The notes: generated by a model not told the origin, from the letters alone. DNA of 56,412 nt from Thermovibrio sp. (GCA_015488335.1 WFNZ01000054.1:1-56412), one strand, 5' to 3'; shown: positions 26,091 to 34,671, numbered from the stretch's first letter. Numbers and translations: made by a program.

Positions 26091-26820
26091 GAGAGCTCTC
26101 CTTCTCGTTCTCATTTTCCTCGTTTCTTTCCTCTTTTCTCTCTACCTTACTTTTCCTTTTGACAGAATTGCTAAGGAAATCCTGTTTGAGAAAGGGCTTC
26201 ACCCTGCAAAGGTCTCTTTCCACCACTTTCCGCCAAAGCTTATTATAGGGGAGCTCCCCTACGGTAACGTTACGCTGAAGAACGTTTCAATTTCACCCGT
26301 CTCTTTCAGCAAGTTTAAGGTTAGCTCCGAGCTCTGCGGTGGCCATTTGAACGCCGTTTTTAGCTATCCTGTTAAAAATTTAACCTTTAAGTTGGAGGAT
26401 CTTAAGCTTTCTCTTTGCCCTTTAAATCTGGAACAGGCAGATCTAAATGGAACCGTTGAGGGTGCTGGGAACTTAACCTTTAATGAAAAACACCTGACGG
26501 GAGGAAAAGGGGAGTTTGAGCTTTCTAACGTTAACCTGAAAGATGTCAACTTCGGCCTTTTTTCCTTTAAGGAACTTAACTTGGGGGATGGGAAGATTAA
26601 GTATAGTGTTAATCCAAAAGATTACGTGAAGATTAGAGGAGAACTTAAAGGTAAAGATGCTGAATTAGCTGTAAAGGGAAGTATAAGTTACAATCCCCAA
26701 AACCATATGAACTCCTATGTTAACCTTGTCTTCTCAGTGAGTATGAAGAGCGGAAAATTTGCCGGTCAGAAATTCAACTTCACCGTCAGGGGAAACATTA
26801 ACTCTTTAAGGTTCTACTGA
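26080..26820 (+). CDS. gspN: Type II secretion system protein GspN
   Basis: A 246-residue protein with an N-terminal membrane helix (residues 5-25), then FPFDRIAKEIL and a long beta-rich periplasmic part with repeats of the LKDVNFGLFSFKELNL kind, as in GspN and AsmA-like proteins. GspN is a dispensable component of some type II systems. Position directly after gspM is the main evidence. The start is GTG with GGAGGAG upstream. The stop overlaps the ruvA start (TGATG). Confidence 0.7.
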   Translation: MKVKRALLLVLIFLVSFLFSLYLTFPFDRIAKEILFEKGLHPAKVSFHHFPPKLIIGELPYGNVTLKNVSISPVSFSKFKVSSELCGGHLNAVFSYPVKNLTFKLEDLKLSLCPLNLEQADLNGTVEGAGNLTFNEKHLTGGKGEFELSNVNLKDVNFGLFSFKELNLGDGKIKYSVNPKDYVKIRGELKGKDAELAVKGSISYNPQNHMNSYVNLVFSVSMKSGKFAGQKFNFTVRGNINSLRFY

Positions 26821-27386
26821 TGGTTGATTTCCTGAAGGGTAAGGTTTTTAAAAAGTACGGAAACGCCCTTTCACTCCTGTGTGGATTTGTGGGGTTTAGG
26901 GTTTTTGTTCCAGTCTCTTTTTTGGATGAAGTTAAAGAAGGGGATGAGGTTGAGCTCTTCACTGAGCTTATAGTTCCCCCTGAAGGGGCGCCGGCTCTTT
27001 ACGGCTTCAGAAGCGAAGAGGAGAGGGATCTTTTTAGAGAACTGGTAAAGGTTCCAAAGGTTGGAAGTAAAGTAGCCCTTTCTATTCTGTCTCACATGGA
27101 ACCGGAAGAGTTTAAAAGGGCGATCTCTGATGGAGACGTGGAATCCCTGTCCAGAGTTCCAGGGCTTGGGAAGAAACTTTCAGAGAGGATAGTTTCGGAG
27201 CTCCGTCCCAAATTGGAAGAGGAGAGGATAAAGCGGGTTCCAGCGGAACTCTACGAGGTTTTAACCTCTTTAGGCTACAAAAAGAGTGAGATAAACAGAG
27301 CCCTGAAAGGCATAAATTTAGATGGGCTGAGTATTAACGAGGCTGTGAAGTTGGTACTTAAACGCCTTTCAGGGAGCAGGTTTTGA
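26820..27386 (+). CDS. ruvA: Holliday junction helicase subunit RuvA
   Basis: Binds the four-way junction and loads RuvB. The 188-residue protein has an N-terminal OB-fold (MVDFLKGKVF), tandem helix-hairpin-helix motifs (KVPKVGSKVALSIL and LSRVPGLGKKLSERIV) and a C-terminal domain III (ALKGINLDGLSINEAVKLVLKRL) that contacts RuvB. All three domains are present. It directly precedes ruvB with a 4-base overlap, the standard order, but ruvC is not adjacent. Confidence 0.95.
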   Translation: MVDFLKGKVFKKYGNALSLLCGFVGFRVFVPVSFLDEVKEGDEVELFTELIVPPEGAPALYGFRSEEERDLFRELVKVPKVGSKVALSILSHMEPEEFKRAISDGDVESLSRVPGLGKKLSERIVSELRPKLEEERIKRVPAELYEVLTSLGYKKSEINRALKGINLDGLSINEAVKLVLKRLSGSRF

Positions 27387-28333
27387 TAGAGAGACCAAAA
27401 AGTTTTGATGAGTTCTTAGGTCAGGAGCAGGTCAAAAGGCTCTTAAAGGTTGCAGTTGAGTCTGCAAAGAAGAGGGGAGAGCCTTTAGACCACGTCCTCT
27501 TCTACGGCCCGCCGGGAACTGGAAAGACCACCCTTTCCCACATAATAGCAAACGAAATGGGAGCTGAGATAAAGGTTGTTGCCGCTCCAACAATTGAGAG
27601 GAAAGGAGACCTGTTGGGCCTTTTGATGAGCCTCAACGAGGGGGACGTTCTCTTTATAGACGAGATCCACAGACTCAACAGGGCAGTTGAGGAAACCCTC
27701 TACTCTGCAATGGAGGATTTCAAGGTTGACGTTGTTACAGGGAGCTCCCGGGCAACAGCCGTAACCATAGAACTTCCTCCCTTCACCCTTATAGGGGCAA
27801 CAACGAGGCTCAACCTTCTGACTCCCCCGCTCCGTTCCCGCTTCGGGCTGGTTTGCAGGTTAGAGCTCTACTCAGTTCCCGAGCTGATAAAAGTTGCTGA
27901 AGCCGTAAGCAGGAAATTAGAGCTGAAAATAGATGAAGAGGGGCTGGAGCTCCTTGCCCGTTGCGGAAGGGGAACCCCGAGAATCCTCATCCAGATCCTT
28001 AAAAGGGTAAGGGACTACGCCGTTGTCCACGGCTGGGAAACCGTTGACAGAGAGAAAGCCGAGAGAGTCCTGAAAGAGCTGGGAATAGACTCCTACGGAC
28101 TTGACAGGCTTGACAGGAAAATCCTTGAGACAATTGCGGAGAAGTTCAAAGGGGGCCCCGTAGGCCTCAACACCCTTGCAACAGTTCTAAAGGAAGACGT
28201 AGAGACCATAGAAAATGTCCACGAGCCCTACCTGATAGAGATGGGATTTCTAGTCAGAACCCCAAGGGGAAGGAAGATAACAGAGAGGGGCCTTGAGGCA
28301 ATAGGAAAACCCTCTCAACCCCTTCTTCTCTAA
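27383..28333 (+). CDS. ruvB: Holliday junction branch migration ATPase RuvB
   Basis: AAA+ motor for branch migration. The 316-residue protein shows RPKSFDEFLGQEQVK, Walker A GPPGTGKTT, Walker B LFIDEIHRL, the sensor/arginine segment IGATTRLNLLTPPLRSRFG and a winged-helix C-terminus. The start is a TTG that overlaps the ruvA stop. The stop TAA overlaps the stop of the convergent serA by 3 bases (CTAA region), so the two transcripts must run into each other. Confidence 0.97.
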   Translation: MIERPKSFDEFLGQEQVKRLLKVAVESAKKRGEPLDHVLFYGPPGTGKTTLSHIIANEMGAEIKVVAAPTIERKGDLLGLLMSLNEGDVLFIDEIHRLNRAVEETLYSAMEDFKVDVVTGSSRATAVTIELPPFTLIGATTRLNLLTPPLRSRFGLVCRLELYSVPELIKVAEAVSRKLELKIDEEGLELLARCGRGTPRILIQILKRVRDYAVVHGWETVDREKAERVLKELGIDSYGLDRLDRKILETIAEKFKGGPVGLNTLATVLKEDVETIENVHEPYLIEMGFLVRTPRGRKITERGLEAIGKPSQPLLL

Positions 28334-29931
28334 AGGTTTATCTGCTTAACCTCTAAAATCTCTGGAATTTCGTTAATCTCTTTGAGAGCTTCCTCTGGAA
28401 CGTCGTCGTCAACAAGGATTACTCCCTTGGCCTCTTTCCCCTTCTCAGTTCTTCCAAGCTGGAAGCCCGCAATGTTCACGCTGTACTTACCCAAGATTGA
28501 GCCCAGCTTCCCGATAACTCCCGGAACGTCAAAGTTCCTTATGAGGAGGAGTTTCCCTTCAGGGGTCAGGTCAAAGAGGAACCCGTTAATCTCAACAATT
28601 TTGGGGAAGGTATCGTCCATAACCGTTCCGGCCACAGTAAACTCCTCTCCGTCCCTTCCTCTGCAGACAACCCTTATAAGTTTCTTAAAGTTAACTCCTT
28701 CAGACCTCTTAACTTCTGTTATAGAAATCCCTTTCTCTTTAGCAAGGAACGGAGCGTTTATCAGGTTTACAGGAATGTCAACAACCTTCTGGAGGAATCC
28801 CTTTAAAAAGGCAGTTGTTAAAGGTTTTGTATCCTCTCCAAGGTCTCCTCTGAACTCTAAAACCAGCTCTTTTGCCCTTGAGCAGGCAACCTGAACGGCA
28901 AAAAGTCCAAGCTTTTCTGCAAGCTCCATAAATGGCTTTAAAACTTTAGCGGCAGCCGTATCTTCAAAGGGAGCGTTAACGGCAAACTCAACTTCCTCTC
29001 CCCTCAGTGCCGCAAGAACCTGATTGGCAATTATCACAGCAACGTTCGTCTGAGACTCGTAGGTGTTTGCCCCTATGTGGGGAGTAACAACGATGTTTGG
29101 GGCATCTAAAAGAATGTTCTCTGTTGCAGGTTCTTTCGTGAAAACGTCAACGGCTGCAGCTCTCACTTTCCCGCTTACAAGGGCTTCGTATAGGTCTTTT
29201 TCGTTTATTATTCCTCCCCTTGCGATGTTTAGAAGGATCACGCCGTCCTTCATTTTCTCAATTTCTCTTTTTGTGATCATGTTCCTTGTCTCGTCTGTAA
29301 GGGGAGTGTGGACAGTTATGATGTCTGAACGCCTCAAGAGTTCGTCAAGTTCATCAACAAGCTCAACCCCAAGCCTTTCGGCCTTTTCCCTCTTTATGTA
29401 GGGGTCGTAGGCGATAACTTTCATATCAAAAGCCTTAGCCCTTATTCCAACCCTTGAACCGATACGGCCGAAACCGATTATTCCGAGGGTTTTCCCCGCA
29501 AGCTCAACCCCCATAAACTTCTTCCTCTCCCACTTCCTCTCTTCCTTTAAGGATTTGTGGGCGTAGGGGATGAGCCTTGCAGCAGCTATCATCATTCCCA
29601 TCGTGTGTTCAGTTGCAGCTAAGGTGTTCCCGGTAGGTGCGTTAACAACCAAAATTCCCCTTCTGGACGCTGCTTCAAGGTCTATGTTGTCAACTCCAAC
29701 ACCAGCCCTTCCAACAACCTTCAGCTTCTTTCCCCTCTCAAGGAGCTCCTCCGTAACCGGCGTCCCGCTCCTTGTGATGAGGGCGTCATACTCGGGGATA
29801 ATTTCAAGTATCTTCTCAAAGTTCCTGAAGAGCTCTGGGTCGTAGGTGAGCTCAACGTCCGGCTGTTTCCTGAGGAGCTCTATTCCTGCATCTGCTATGT
29901 GTTCTGTTATCAAAACCTTAAACTTTGACAC
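28330..29931 (-). CDS. serA: D-3-phosphoglycerate dehydrogenase
   Basis: First step of serine biosynthesis. The 533-residue protein is the long SerA type. Substrate and NAD domains contain the [13 protein letters not shown] Rossmann motif, the catalytic Arg in NIARGG, Glu, and His in TPHIGANT. An intervening (ASB) domain follows, then a C-terminal ACT domain (about residues 455-533, [17 protein letters not shown]) for serine feedback. It is convergent with ruvB. Its start faces the accessory region, with about 350 bases between. Confidence 0.96.
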   Translation of the reverse strand: MSKFKVLITEHIADAGIELLRKQPDVELTYDPELFRNFEKILEIIPEYDALITRSGTPVTEELLERGKKLKVVGRAGVGVDNIDLEAASRRGILVVNAPTGNTLAATEHTMGMMIAAARLIPYAHKSLKEERKWERKKFMGVELAGKTLGIIGFGRIGSRVGIRAKAFDMKVIAYDPYIKREKAERLGVELVDELDELLRRSDIITVHTPLTDETRNMITKREIEKMKDGVILLNIARGGIINEKDLYEALVSGKVRAAAVDVFTKEPATENILLDAPNIVVTPHIGANTYESQTNVAVIIANQVLAALRGEEVEFAVNAPFEDTAAAKVLKPFMELAEKLGLFAVQVACSRAKELVLEFRGDLGEDTKPLTTAFLKGFLQKVVDIPVNLINAPFLAKEKGISITEVKRSEGVNFKKLIRVVCRGRDGEEFTVAGTVMDDTFPKIVEINGFLFDLTPEGKLLLIRNFDVPGVIGKLGSILGKYSVNIAGFQLGRTEKGKEAKGVILVDDDVPEEALKEINEIPEILEVKQINL

Positions 29932-30017
29932 TTCTAAACCTCCAGAAATTGCTGTTTAGTTTACGGTTTTACTGAAGGAGAATTATAGACTAAGGGGATT
30001 TCAAACTTGATAAAGAT

Positions 30018-30039
30018 TTCCCAGCCCTACGGCTGGGAA
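30018..30039. repeat. Perfect 9-bp stem-loop
   Basis: TTCCCAGCC (30018-30026), loop CTAC, GGCTGGGAA (30031-30039). There is no T run on either side, so it is not a simple terminator. Possible readings are a serA leader structure, a repeat family of the genome, or a remnant hairpin of an IS200/IS605-type end. Confidence 0.5.
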
Positions 30040-30109
30040 CGGGGAAGGTGCAAAGTGTTGAGGGCACGATGGGTATCGAAAGAATAAATCAAGGTTCTAA
30101 GCTGAAACT

Positions 30110-30136
30110 ACCGTTAAAAATTCAACGGTTGTTTTT
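30110..30136 (+). terminator. Hairpin with T-rich tail upstream of the island operon
   Basis: ACCGTT (30110-30115) and AACGGT (30124-30129) can pair over an 8-base loop, followed by TGTTTTT. The right arm is part of the motif TTCAACGGTT, which recurs at 30213. It could be a weak terminator or the distal copy of an operator. Confidence 0.35.
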
Positions 30137-30195
30137 CTTATGGTTTTTATAAGTCCTAAGTAAATTAACAACTTTGGGGGTTCTTAAATTTTCAG

Positions 30196-30249
30196 CAGTT
30201 AACTGTTGAGTTTTCAACGGTTTTGTTTAAAAAGTATCCGGTGTATTAT
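30196..30249 (+). promoter_or_regulatory. Candidate promoter with operator-like inverted repeats
   Basis: CAGTTAACTG (30196-30205) is a perfect palindrome. It overlaps the inverted repeat AACTGTTGA (30201-30209) and TCAACGGTT (30214-30222), which has one mismatch. Immediately after come TTGTTT (30223-30228), a 15-base spacer and TATTAT (30244-30249), with translation starting at 30278. The arrangement suggests a repressible promoter. Confidence 0.4.
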
Positions 30250-30277
30250 GAGGTTAGAAGTTAATACAGGAGGAGAA

Positions 30278-31822
30278 ATGAAAAAGGATCTGATTTCAGA
30301 CTATGAGCGAACAGTAGAAGAAGTTAAAAATACCTTGAAGATATGCTCATTAGAAAAAGTGAAGAATATTTTTGAGGAATGCTTATCACGAATAGTTGAG
30401 GATGTTTCTAAAAACTGCTCAGTGGAAGATGTAGAAAAGATTTTAGAAAAATGTTCATTAGAAAAAGCTAAATATGTTTGTTTAAAAGGAAAGGTTAGAG
30501 CTGTTTTAGAAGGATGTTTATCAGCAAAGCTAAAAAGCATTTCTGGTAATATCTCAGTAGAAGAAATTAAGGAAATTTTGGAAAGTTGTTTAGAATCGGC
30601 AGAACAAGAAGAAATATCTTTGTCAATAATTAAAGGTTTATCGAAAATTATTTGGAGATCTGATAATTATCCGCTAATAATTCTTCCTGAACTCTATTCA
30701 GATAGCGAAGAAACTTATGCGATTAAAATAGAGGAGGCATTAGAGCTTCTTTGGTCTAAATATATATCGCTGGAATTTAAACCAAATGAAATACTATTTG
30801 TTCCGTTAGCTGCATCAGGAATTATCTGCAAAGTTTTAACCCAATTTTTAGAAAGTAATAACTATCCATCTGAATCTCTTTTAAGAGATTTACAGAAGAT
30901 AGATCTGCTTTCCTTAAAAACTTTTATCCTTTTATTAAAAGAAACAAAAATTCAATTTGGCATTCTGGTTATATCTCCTGAGTGCACACCTGAAATAGAA
31001 GAGTTGAAAATAATAGAAGCGGCGTCAACAGTTTTTTACTTAGATAATGGAATAAATCTGCTTTTAGTAAGTGGAGAAATTTTTAGAAAGCTGTTAAAAA
31101 ACCCTGATGCAGGAAATTTAAAATCCTTTCATTTAAGGGGAAGTGATTTATATAGGGGTTTGCTGACCTTTACTAAAACTTTTCCATTTCCCGGTGAGAC
31201 TCTAAAGCTTTTTCGGATCATAGACTCGCCGCTTTCAAGAAAAGTTCCTCCAAAAACTGTTTTTCCTCCTGATATACCAATGAGAAAAGTTGGAATGAAC
31301 CAGCTTAAAGCTTCCTATGTTACCTTAGAAGACCTTAAGAGGGGAGATAAAGTAGTAGATGAAGATGAAAAAAAGTTAATATGGAATGGAGTAAGTAAGA
31401 AACAGCTCTTAGATTCTCCAGCCATTCGGAGAAATGACATTCTCATTACTATAAAGAGGAAAACCAACTTCAATGTTGCTTTCATATGTGAAAAGACTCC
31501 TGAAACAGACCGGGAAATCTTCATTGCAAAGCCGGATATGGCAATAATTCGTCTCAATCCAGAAGAATTTTCAGCTAAGGAGATAGAAAACTTCTTTAAA
31601 CTGCTGATGGCGGAGTTTAAAACTTTCCCATCAAATAACAATCCTGCTAAGAAGACTTTAAACATAAATATTTTGAGGAACGTTGTGGGGGAACTTGTTG
31701 TTGATGAAACTTTCAGGAAGTTTCTTAGAGAGGAAAACTTAGAAAAACTAATGGTAGATGGAAGAAAAATCCTTAAAGGAAAACTTTTGAAATATTTAAA
31801 TGCTTCTTCTTTAAGGGCTTAA
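30278..31822 (+). CDS. Unknown 514-residue protein, Cys-rich helical repeats and possible HsdS-like C-terminus
   Basis: The start is ATG 30278 with GGAGGAG upstream, giving 514 residues. Residues about 15-105 contain four degenerate helical repeats built on C-S-(L/V)-E-x-(V/A)-x-x-I-(F/L)-E-x-C, unusually rich in Cys. The middle (about 120-340) has no motif I can name. The C-terminal part (about 350-465) has SYVTLEDLKRGD, then RRNDILITIKRKTN, then AIIRLNPEEFSAKEI. This spacing resembles target recognition domains of type I specificity subunits, so DNA or protein recognition is a guess. Low GC and the 21-base gap to the HslU-like gene indicate one operon. No methylase motif is intact. Function unknown. 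Confidence 0.6.
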   Translation: MKKDLISDYERTVEEVKNTLKICSLEKVKNIFEECLSRIVEDVSKNCSVEDVEKILEKCSLEKAKYVCLKGKVRAVLEGCLSAKLKSISGNISVEEIKEILESCLESAEQEEISLSIIKGLSKIIWRSDNYPLIILPELYSDSEETYAIKIEEALELLWSKYISLEFKPNEILFVPLAASGIICKVLTQFLESNNYPSESLLRDLQKIDLLSLKTFILLLKETKIQFGILVISPECTPEIEELKIIEAASTVFYLDNGINLLLVSGEIFRKLLKNPDAGNLKSFHLRGSDLYRGLLTFTKTFPFPGETLKLFRIIDSPLSRKVPPKTVFPPDIPMRKVGMNQLKASYVTLEDLKRGDKVVDEDEKKLIWNGVSKKQLLDSPAIRRNDILITIKRKTNFNVAFICEKTPETDREIFIAKPDMAIIRLNPEEFSAKEIENFFKLLMAEFKTFPSNNNPAKKTLNINILRNVVGELVVDETFRKFLREENLEKLMVDGRKILKGKLLKYLNASSLRA

Positions 31823-31843
31823 TTCTAAGAGTAGGAGGTGGTT

Positions 31844-33406
31844 ATGCTTGCTTTTGCGAGTGAAATTTTAACCAAAAAGTTGAGCAGATTAATTATAGGT
31901 CAGGAGTCAGCTATTGAGTCTGTAATTTTGGCTGTATGTGAAAACTTTGAAGCATATGCTTCTGGAAGGTCGGAGAAGGTTAATAACATATTGTTGATGG
32001 GGCCAACGGGAAGTGGTAAAACAGAAATGTCAAGAAAATTAAGCATAGTTTTAAAAGTTCCTTTTGTTAAAGTTACAATAGCCGATTATACTCTGACGGG
32101 TTATCATGGAAGAGACCCTCAAGAAATTGCAACTGTTGATTTTAAAGAGGTTTTAACAGAAGAGCACTGTAAAAGGATAAATGAATACGGAAACAGGTTC
32201 TTTTTCCATAAAAAAACCGTTGAAGTTTTAAAATCCTTAGATATTCCACCTTTGAGATATAAAATAGCACTGGAGTTTTTATCAGCTACAGTTTTTCTTG
32301 AACAGGAAGAAGTTATAGAGGAAATATTCTCAAAATACGGCACGGGAGCAGAGATTAAAAATGCAATAAAAGATGCCATTTATGTTTTGAATGAGATAAA
32401 GGAAAGTTTTAAAACGTTAAAACCAGATAGTATTGACTTTAAAAAGTTTAGGGAAAAACCGTTTGGTATAATATTTATTGATGAGATTGATAAAATACTG
32501 ATTAAAGAAAGAAATGATGGAGTTTCTTTTTACCGTCCGCTTCAAAATTTTATGCTTACTATGATTGAAGGTGCTGTTGTGACGTCGGAAAATGGTGATT
32601 ATGGTAGAGCTCAAATTGACACTTCACACATTACTTTCATTCTTGCAGGGGCTTTCTCTGAACATTCTCCCGATGAGTTTATCCCTGAGCTTAAAGGTAG
32701 GCTTAATGTTAAAGTAAGAATCAAAGAACTTGAATTTGAAGATTATCTTAAGATTGCCAATCTTCAGAAATTTGATATTCCGGAAGTAGTGAAGGATAAG
32801 CTGGTAGTTGTTGAACCGACCGCTGCCATAGAGATTGCCAGAATTTGTGAAGAATTGAACGGAAGGGAATATCTTGGAGCTCGGAGATTAAAGGAGATAG
32901 TTTCTAAGGTGAATAGAGCGATTAATAGAGAATTAAGAAGCGGCAGCTCTTTTCCGATAGTTGTGGATGGAAATTTTGTTAGGTGGGCTGTTTCCTTTGA
33001 ACCGCCTTGTGAAGAAATTCTCTTCACCAGGTCTAATATGAATTGTGAAGCTATTTCATCCTCTAATTCTAAGAGGATATCCGAGTTGAAAGTAAAAGAA
33101 CATATAAACGATAGTTTGATTAAAGAACTTGTTTCTTATTATGAGAAAATGTTGAGGGAACAAGAGGGTAAATTAGAACGAGAGCACATCTTAAATTCTG
33201 TTATTGGAACGCATCTGAGAAAGAGAGATTCAAAAGGAAAAACAGTTTTGGAGTATTTAATAGAAAAGGGAGTTATAAAAGCGATAGATAAAACCACGAG
33301 CAGATGGTTAAAGAGGAATTTTGAAAAAAAGACTCTTAAACGGATTTTGAAGAGGGTTAATATAGTTGAAGATGAGTTTCCTGAAGATATGCTTTTTGAA
33401 ATTTAA
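31844..33406 (+). CDS. HslU-like AAA+ unfoldase with novel C-terminal extension
   Basis: A 520-residue ATPase. The start is ATG 31844 with AGGAGG. Motifs place it nearest HslU/ClpX: GQESAIESVI, Walker A GPTGSGKTE (53-61), pore loop GYHGRDPQEI (86-95; HslU has GYVGRD), Walker B FIDEIDKI (211-218), the ILAGAFSEHSPDEFIPELKGRLNV stretch (sensor 1 and arginine finger) and sensor 2 GARRLKEI (345-352). Residues about 100-205 replace the HslU I-domain with unrelated sequence. Residues about 400-520 are an extra helical, charged domain, and the C-terminus does not match the HslU tail that activates HslV. No hslV is near. It probably unfolds or remodels a partner encoded in the operon. Composition is AT-rich. 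Confidence 0.8.
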   Translation: MLAFASEILTKKLSRLIIGQESAIESVILAVCENFEAYASGRSEKVNNILLMGPTGSGKTEMSRKLSIVLKVPFVKVTIADYTLTGYHGRDPQEIATVDFKEVLTEEHCKRINEYGNRFFFHKKTVEVLKSLDIPPLRYKIALEFLSATVFLEQEEVIEEIFSKYGTGAEIKNAIKDAIYVLNEIKESFKTLKPDSIDFKKFREKPFGIIFIDEIDKILIKERNDGVSFYRPLQNFMLTMIEGAVVTSENGDYGRAQIDTSHITFILAGAFSEHSPDEFIPELKGRLNVKVRIKELEFEDYLKIANLQKFDIPEVVKDKLVVVEPTAAIEIARICEELNGREYLGARRLKEIVSKVNRAINRELRSGSSFPIVVDGNFVRWAVSFEPPCEEILFTRSNMNCEAISSSNSKRISELKVKEHINDSLIKELVSYYEKMLREQEGKLEREHILNSVIGTHLRKRDSKGKTVLEYLIEKGVIKAIDKTTSRWLKRNFEKKTLKRILKRVNIVEDEFPEDMLFEI

Positions 33407-33431
33407 ATCTTAGGATTTAGGAGAGATATTA

Positions 33432-33755
33432 ATGGATAAGCGCTACGAATTGCTGGAAGAAAACTTTGATATAGATCTTGACGATCTTGATCCGGAAGAG
33501 ATGAAACAGTTAGTAGAAGCGTTCAGGAGGGGGGAGGAGCTCCCCCCCGATAAAGAAAAATTAGCTAAACAACTCGTTCTTTTTTCGTCAAATTATGAGG
33601 ATTTCAAAGTTGGAAACTTAATGGTTGTAGAGTTTCTTCAAGGGAAAAGGAAAATTATGAAGATACCTGTAATCTTAAGTGAAGAAATGAAGATAGCTAT
33701 TCCTCTTTATTCATTTGAATGTAAGAAGATGAAGAAGAGGAGATTTATAATATAA
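33432..33755 (+). CDS. Small acidic protein of the HslU-like operon
   Basis: A 107-residue protein, not recognised. The N-terminal third is strongly acidic (DIDLDDLDPEE), followed by a helix with RRGEELPPDKEKL. The C-terminal half is beta-like (GNLMVVEFLQG, IPVILSEEMKIAIPL) and ends in a basic stretch, KKMKKRRF. It lies 25 bases after the AAA+ gene and 19 before the next gene, and has a ribosome-binding AGGAG. It contains one of the two GGAGCTCC palindromes found in the island. An adaptor or substrate role for the AAA+ protein is plausible but unproven. Confidence 0.6.
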   Translation: MDKRYELLEENFDIDLDDLDPEEMKQLVEAFRRGEELPPDKEKLAKQLVLFSSNYEDFKVGNLMVVEFLQGKRKIMKIPVILSEEMKIAIPLYSFECKKMKKRRFII

Positions 33756-33774
33756 ACTAATTGAGGAAAGAGTT

Positions 33775-34671
33775 ATGGTTACTTTAAGTCCGTTGCAGAT
33801 TGTATTGGAAAATTGTCCTTTTAGAACAGATATTATGGTGTATGAGAGAAATAAATTCATAGAAGATAAAGAAGATAAATTAGATCATTGTGTTATATTA
33901 GCCATTAATAGTCCAAGCATTGTTTTTTTTAAAGATGAGACGATCTTTGGAATTAAGGATATTAGAACAGCGGTAACTTACAGGTGGAGGAAATTTATAC
34001 CTTTAAGAATAATCCAACCTCTCCGACTAGTAGCTGAAATTGAAGCTTTAGATAAAGGAGAAGTTTCAGATTTATTTGATAAAGTAATTGAAAAACTTGA
34101 GAACGATGACTTCATTCTTTCTGAAAATGAGAGAAAAGTTTTTTTAAAAATTTTCAGAGAGCCATACAACCACTTAAGGGAGATTGAAGAACTATACAAT
34201 AGGATTATATCTTCTAATAAATATATTCTTTCCAAACTGTTTCTTGATCTTATGAGAGATGCGGGAGTTAACTTTGAAATTTCTCCTGTAGCAACGCTTT
34301 TTACGTTAGAGAAACTCAAACTTTCCAACAAACAGAAACTTGCATTACTGTTCTTTACAAATATTAACTGGTATAAGAAAAAGGTAGCACCTATTCTGTT
34401 TCTAAAGGCTATTTCATATTTAAGAGATATTTCTATTGAGGAACTGATTAAAAATACAAGTCCTGTGTTTTGGATTAAGATGAAGAATCATCTTGAAACT
34501 TTTATAGACTTCTATAAAAAGAGGCTTTTTGTTCTTGCCCATATTGGAGAACCCTCTGCTTTTGAAGTGTGTTTTCTAAGTTCTATACTTTCACTAAAAG
34601 AAATTTCCTCAAGAGAAATAGAATGTGTGAAAAAGCTTGTAGATTCTTATAAAAGAGGATGGAACTCGTGA
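33775..34671 (+). CDS. Unknown 298-residue protein of the HslU-like operon
   Basis: A soluble, mostly helical protein without signal peptide or membrane segments. It is not recognised. An N-terminal beta-like region (to about residue 95) precedes a helical region with several Lys/Glu-rich amphipathic helices. It is the last gene of the AT-rich four-gene operon and ends 67 bases before the convergent AbiEii-type toxin gene. GC is near 30 %, far below the core genome. Its function must be inferred with its partners. Confidence 0.55.
   Translation: MVTLSPLQIVLENCPFRTDIMVYERNKFIEDKEDKLDHCVILAINSPSIVFFKDETIFGIKDIRTAVTYRWRKFIPLRIIQPLRLVAEIEALDKGEVSDLFDKVIEKLENDDFILSENERKVFLKIFREPYNHLREIEELYNRIISSNKYILSKLFLDLMRDAGVNFEISPVATLFTLEKLKLSNKQKLALLFFTNINWYKKKVAPILFLKAISYLRDISIEELIKNTSPVFWIKMKNHLETFIDFYKKRLFVLAHIGEPSAFEVCFLSSILSLKEISSREIECVKKLVDSYKRGWNS

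Larger units (their letters stand above)
29932..30277. other. Intergenic region at the left edge of the accessory island
   Basis: No gene of any length is convincing here. It should hold the serA promoter (minus strand) and the promoter of the plus-strand operon. Visible elements are a 9-bp GC-rich hairpin at 30018-30039, a weaker hairpin at 30110-30129, a palindrome/inverted repeat at 30196-30222 and a -35/-10 pair at 30223-30249. The sequence GGTGCAAAGTGTTGAGGGCA around 30048 is unlike the neighbours in composition and unassigned. Confidence 0.6.

Noticed and set aside
30001-30050. Remnant IS200/IS605 end or omega-RNA-like hairpin
   Set aside because: Only one hairpin is visible, without transposase, TnpB or a matching second end. 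Kept as one of several explanations of the hairpin only.
30278-31822. Active N6-adenine DNA methyltransferase
   Set aside because: The stretch FVPLAASG could be a degenerate motif I, but no NPPY/DPPY-type catalytic motif is present, so methylase activity is not claimed.
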